12,236 nucleotides of DNA from Cerioporus squamosus (taxonomy: Eukaryota > Basidiomycota > Agaricomycetes > Polyporales > Polyporaceae), in NCBI GenBank assembly GCA_022592435.1, contig JABYQS010000845.1, forward strand, positions 1-12,236, read 5' to 3'. Both the position numbers and the translations under genes were made by a program. The first letter of the stretch is position 1, and the number at the start of each line of letters is the position of its first letter. A model generated the notes under the pieces. It was given only the letters and a program-made list of their open reading frames with translations, was not told the DNA's origin and made no database searches. Below, in pieces: positions 9,868 to 12,236 of this stretch.

Positions 9868-10873
9868 TCAATTTGGCCACCCGTCGAACTCGGCCGACTT
9901 GGTAGCCTTGCAAGCAGTCTTATGTCTTGGCCAGTCCTCTTTCTGGCACTTCGCACTGCAGCAGTTTGCATCCCAGAACCGCATCCACGCACATATTCAG
10001 TGGTAAGTGCCAGATACACTAGTATCAGCTGCACAGACGGGCAACGCACCTGCAATACCTATATGATCGTTCAGGCATACTGCAATGCGATACACGAAGT
10101 TCGGGAGCCTGCTGCAACTCACCTGGTCACTTTGCACCCCCCACACCGCTTCATGTCGGCGTCGACCTCTGCGCTCCTGTCCGTCTTGCAGTTCGCACAG
10201 CTGGCGCTGAGTGGGTACACCTCGCCTGGGGGCTTGGCCATCGGCGGCGGGTGCGGGCCCATGATTCCCCTGTGCTCCCGGTTAATGCGGTCATGTGTGG
10301 CCCGAAGTGCGGCCTGGCAGGCGGGCTTGTCCATGTTGCAGATGTGGTGCATCTGTTCAGCGAGGAATGGTGAGTCTGGGGTACCTCTCTAAGACGAATA
10401 GCGTAGGTGCTCACGTATACAGGCAGTCTGCATATGGGGAAGAAGACGTAGGGCACGGTCTGCATCTGCGTCTCCCGTGCGGGCTCGTCTACATGGGGAG
10501 TGCACGTCAGGATCGGCAGCGCTAGCTGGCAGCAGGAACAACTCACTGCAGAACTCGCACGTCCACGGCTTCGAGTGCTTTAAGTCCGTGAACATGCACA
10601 ACATCGTCATGCGCGCCTCCTCGTAGTTCTCGTCTCTCGGGAGGTGCATGCGGACCCGTGCATGCTGGCCGTTCCTGCCGGCGTGCGCGCTGTCAGTAGG
10701 CCCATCTACAGAAACACAGGTTGGGAGACGCACCCGCCGTATATGTGCGCATCGACGTTCATCTTGTTGATGTCTTCCCAGTCCTGCAAAGGACCCTGAC
10801 CCGGGAGGTCGCCGCTCTCGAGCGTGCGCATGATGGTCTGCAGACTGGGAAAGCCGGGTCGGGTGAAGTCCAT
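9868..10873 (-). CDS. MYND-type zinc-finger protein, intact copy, six exons including a 9-nt micro-exon
   Basis: Exons: 10734-10873, 10547-10674, 10415-10488, 10123-10352, 10050-10058 and 9868-9955, in frame for 222 residues. The N-terminal part has PLQDWEDINKMNVDA, then RVRMHLPRD, DLKHSKPWTCEFC, ARETQ and HHICNMDKPAC. The C-terminal MYND finger is complete: CANC, CGGC, YCSAKC and HKTAC supply the seven Cys and one His that bind two zinc ions. MYND fingers bind proline-rich partners and are often found in transcriptional or chromatin proteins; no SET or other enzyme domain is present, so the target is unknown. The start ATG at 10871-10873 has A at -3 and G at +4, and the only in-frame upstream extension lacks an ATG. 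Residues Arg-Tyr-Cys, including a zinc ligand, are restored only if the micro-exon is used. The gene is divergently paired with a decayed homologue to the right. Confidence 0.9.
10050..10058 (-). other. 9-nt micro-exon of the left MYND gene
   Basis: On the minus strand, GTATTGCAG is flanked by CATATAG (acceptor) and GTGCGT (donor). Joining ACCAG + GTATTGCAG + TGCGAAG gives T-R-Y-C-S-A-K, the exact MYND consensus. Skipping it keeps frame but deletes R-Y-C and loses a zinc cysteine. The flanking introns are 64 and 94 nt. Confidence 0.85.
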
Positions 10874-11130
10874 GGTTGGTGCGTCTGTTCGACCGATTTG
10901 AGTGAGGCGATCGTTTTGATCGAGTCGCAGAAGGCTCTTACTGGGAGGCACTGGGACGAGGCGCGATCGATTGCGATAATGTGACACTGATCACCTGACT
11001 GTGACTGAGCGCGTTTTCGCACCGATTCGGATATTACCGGCGCCTCATCCAACGAAGGCTTGGCTAGAAACCAACACGTACTTACACCAGGGAGGGGCGA
11101 CCAGTCCATACCACACCCACTTCCGTAGTC
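10874..11130. promoter_or_regulatory. Shared divergent 5' region of the two MYND genes
   Basis: This is 257 bp between the two opposing ATGs. It must contain any promoter for both. I see no TATA box; TGACTGTGACTGA near 10994-11006 is a short tandem TGACTG-type repeat. A bidirectional promoter is inferred from geometry only. Confidence 0.45.
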
Positions 11131-12020
11131 ATGTTCGAGATACCACGCGGCACCCGCAAGACGAGCGCGCCTCTTCAAGAATGGGAGAGAGAGGATAAGG
11201 TCAACCTCGAGTCGTCACCTACGGATGGTGCGCAATCGCTTTCTTCACTCCGATAGGCGTCTTTAGAACCCCGACGAGCTCCCTAGGGATGAAAAACGAT
11301 GCACGATTAGGTTTCACCTCCCCATGGAGCGCGACAAGCAGCGCTTGCACGACATGACCCGTAATCTGATTCGGGACGTGAAGCACTCGCGCAACTGGCA
11401 GTGCGAGTTTCTGCGGTGAGCGATGATGCGGATGCTACTGTCTCATTAGATGCTAACGGACCGTCTCCACGTCAGGCAAGAAGGCTCGCGAGACCCAGGT
11501 CATGACCTCGACCTGGTCGCACCTCTCACCCCCGCGGATGGTGATCTACGTACGTACCCTGGTCCCACTCCGAACCTTGCCCAAGCTCATCTTACTGACC
11601 TCTACCGTGACCCTCTGTCTCTTCCATACCCGCATAGATACATCACGTTTGCGATCACGACCGCCCAGGCTGCTTTGCCGGCATCGAGGAGCACCACCAG
11701 ATGATCCAGATGCTCAACGGCCTCCCGCTCACCCCGCTGCCGAAGCCCCCGCGCAAGCCCCGGGGGAGAAGTACCCGCTTGCGGGCAGCTGTGCTGGGTG
11801 CCAGAAGGACGCGACGGCGGCCATGGAGCTCCAGCGATGCAGCAGATGCAAGCTCACGAGATACTGCAGGTGAGCACGGCGGATTGTGCTGTTGCGGGAG
11901 AGCTGACTGATTGCTGGTGGGTTGGAAACGTGAAGCGCGGAATGCCAGCGCGACGACTGGAAGAGGCATAAAGAGACGTGCTCGCAGATATACTCGGTTC
12001 TATTCGAAAACTGGGACTGA
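11131..12020 (+). pseudogene. MYND-type zinc-finger gene, frame-disrupted paralogue of the left copy
   Basis: Homology to the left copy runs exon by exon: 11131-11227 (APLQEWEREDKVNLE), 11287-11415 (IRFHLPMERD, DVKHSRNWQCEF), 11476-11549 (ARETQ, VIY; 74 nt, identical in length to its counterpart), 11638-11869 (HHVCDHDRPGC, then SCAGC, RCSRCKLTRYC) and 11936-12020 (AECQRDDWKRHKETC, ending FENWD). All MYND ligands are present. The frame fails in places. An extra T in GAGTTTCTG (about 11408-11410) turns CEFC into CEFL and throws the next exon out of frame; this exon is 129 nt against 128 in the left copy. One base is missing in the CCCCGGGGG run at 11757-11765. The first intron joins phase 1 to phase 2. 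The homologous intron before RYC is absent, so no micro-exon is needed. Translation from ATG 11324 with the introns given ends early. It could be a pseudogene, or a gene harmed by sequence errors. Confidence 0.75.
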
Positions 12021-12236
12021 CTCGGAGTCGAAGACTCCGTAATACGTCCACCTAGGACATTCTTGACGAGTACGCACGAGTACTATACTGACCTGTACGA
12101 TACGATACATACTGATCTGCCCCACGTGCAAACAACACTCGCCCGGTTCTCATGTACCCTCCGCATACAACAATTTTACAACTTCGCGCACATCGTAGAT
12201 CACTGCTAGTGTGGTGGTCTGACATCAACCGCGCTG
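12021..12236. other. 3' flank of the right MYND copy
   Basis: This is AT-richer sequence with short repeated TACGA/GAGTAC words (for example ACGATACGATACATAC near 12098). No coding sequence or polyadenylation hexamer is recognised. Confidence 0.4.

Noticed and set aside
10675..10706. Alternative acceptor CTGTAG for exon 2 of the left MYND gene
   Set aside because: It gives the wrong phase and an early stop; the GGCAG acceptor at 10675 joins in frame and matches the exon length of the paralogue.
11450..11704. 84-codon plus-strand open frame containing RQEGSRDPGHD
   Set aside because: It is the out-of-frame reading of the ARETQ exon and following intron of the right MYND copy; it has no homology to the left copy.

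Overview
The window is nuclear DNA from a filamentous basidiomycete, probably an Agaricomycete and possibly Polyporales. The signs are GC-rich coding sequence, genes cut by many short introns (mostly about 50-95 nt, GT/AG, often GTGAGT or GTACGT donors), a class I hydrophobin, and a P-loop NTPase family expanded in wood-decay fungi. Order-level placement is inference. No prokaryotic operon, CRISPR array, rRNA, tRNA or intact transposon was seen.

Layout from left to right. (1) The 5' three quarters of a kelch-repeat gene of the KLHDC4/Kel3 type lies on the minus strand, with 8 exons visible; it runs off the left edge. (2) A complete three-exon class I hydrophobin lies on the minus strand with a clear TATA box. 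(3) About 1.6 kb has no supportable gene. (4) A complete six-exon RCE1-type CAAX prenyl endopeptidase lies on the plus strand. (5) A two-exon plus-strand gene of unrecognised family carries a His...Cys arrangement that could be a permuted papain-like fold. (6) A degraded minus-strand gene of the Crinkler/RHS-like P-loop NTPase family has an in-frame stop and a frameshift; it converges with gene 5. (7) Two MYND zinc-finger genes lie head to head and share a 257-bp 5' region. The left copy (minus strand) is intact and uses a 9-nt micro-exon. The right copy (plus strand) is clearly homologous exon by exon but has at least two, probably three, reading-frame breaks.

How the genes relate. Kelch, hydrophobin, RCE1 and gene 5 look like ordinary independent single genes. 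I see no pathway linking them. The right-hand third is different in character: a lineage-expanded NTPase relic next to an inverted MYND duplication with one decaying copy, which looks like a local gene-turnover region. I did not find a convincing new multi-gene system. The most interesting items are the micro-exon in the MYND finger, the asymmetric decay of the MYND pair, and the unassigned His/Cys protein.

Exon maps were built by hand. Each junction was checked for GT/AG, phase and agreement with the expected protein, but none has transcript support.
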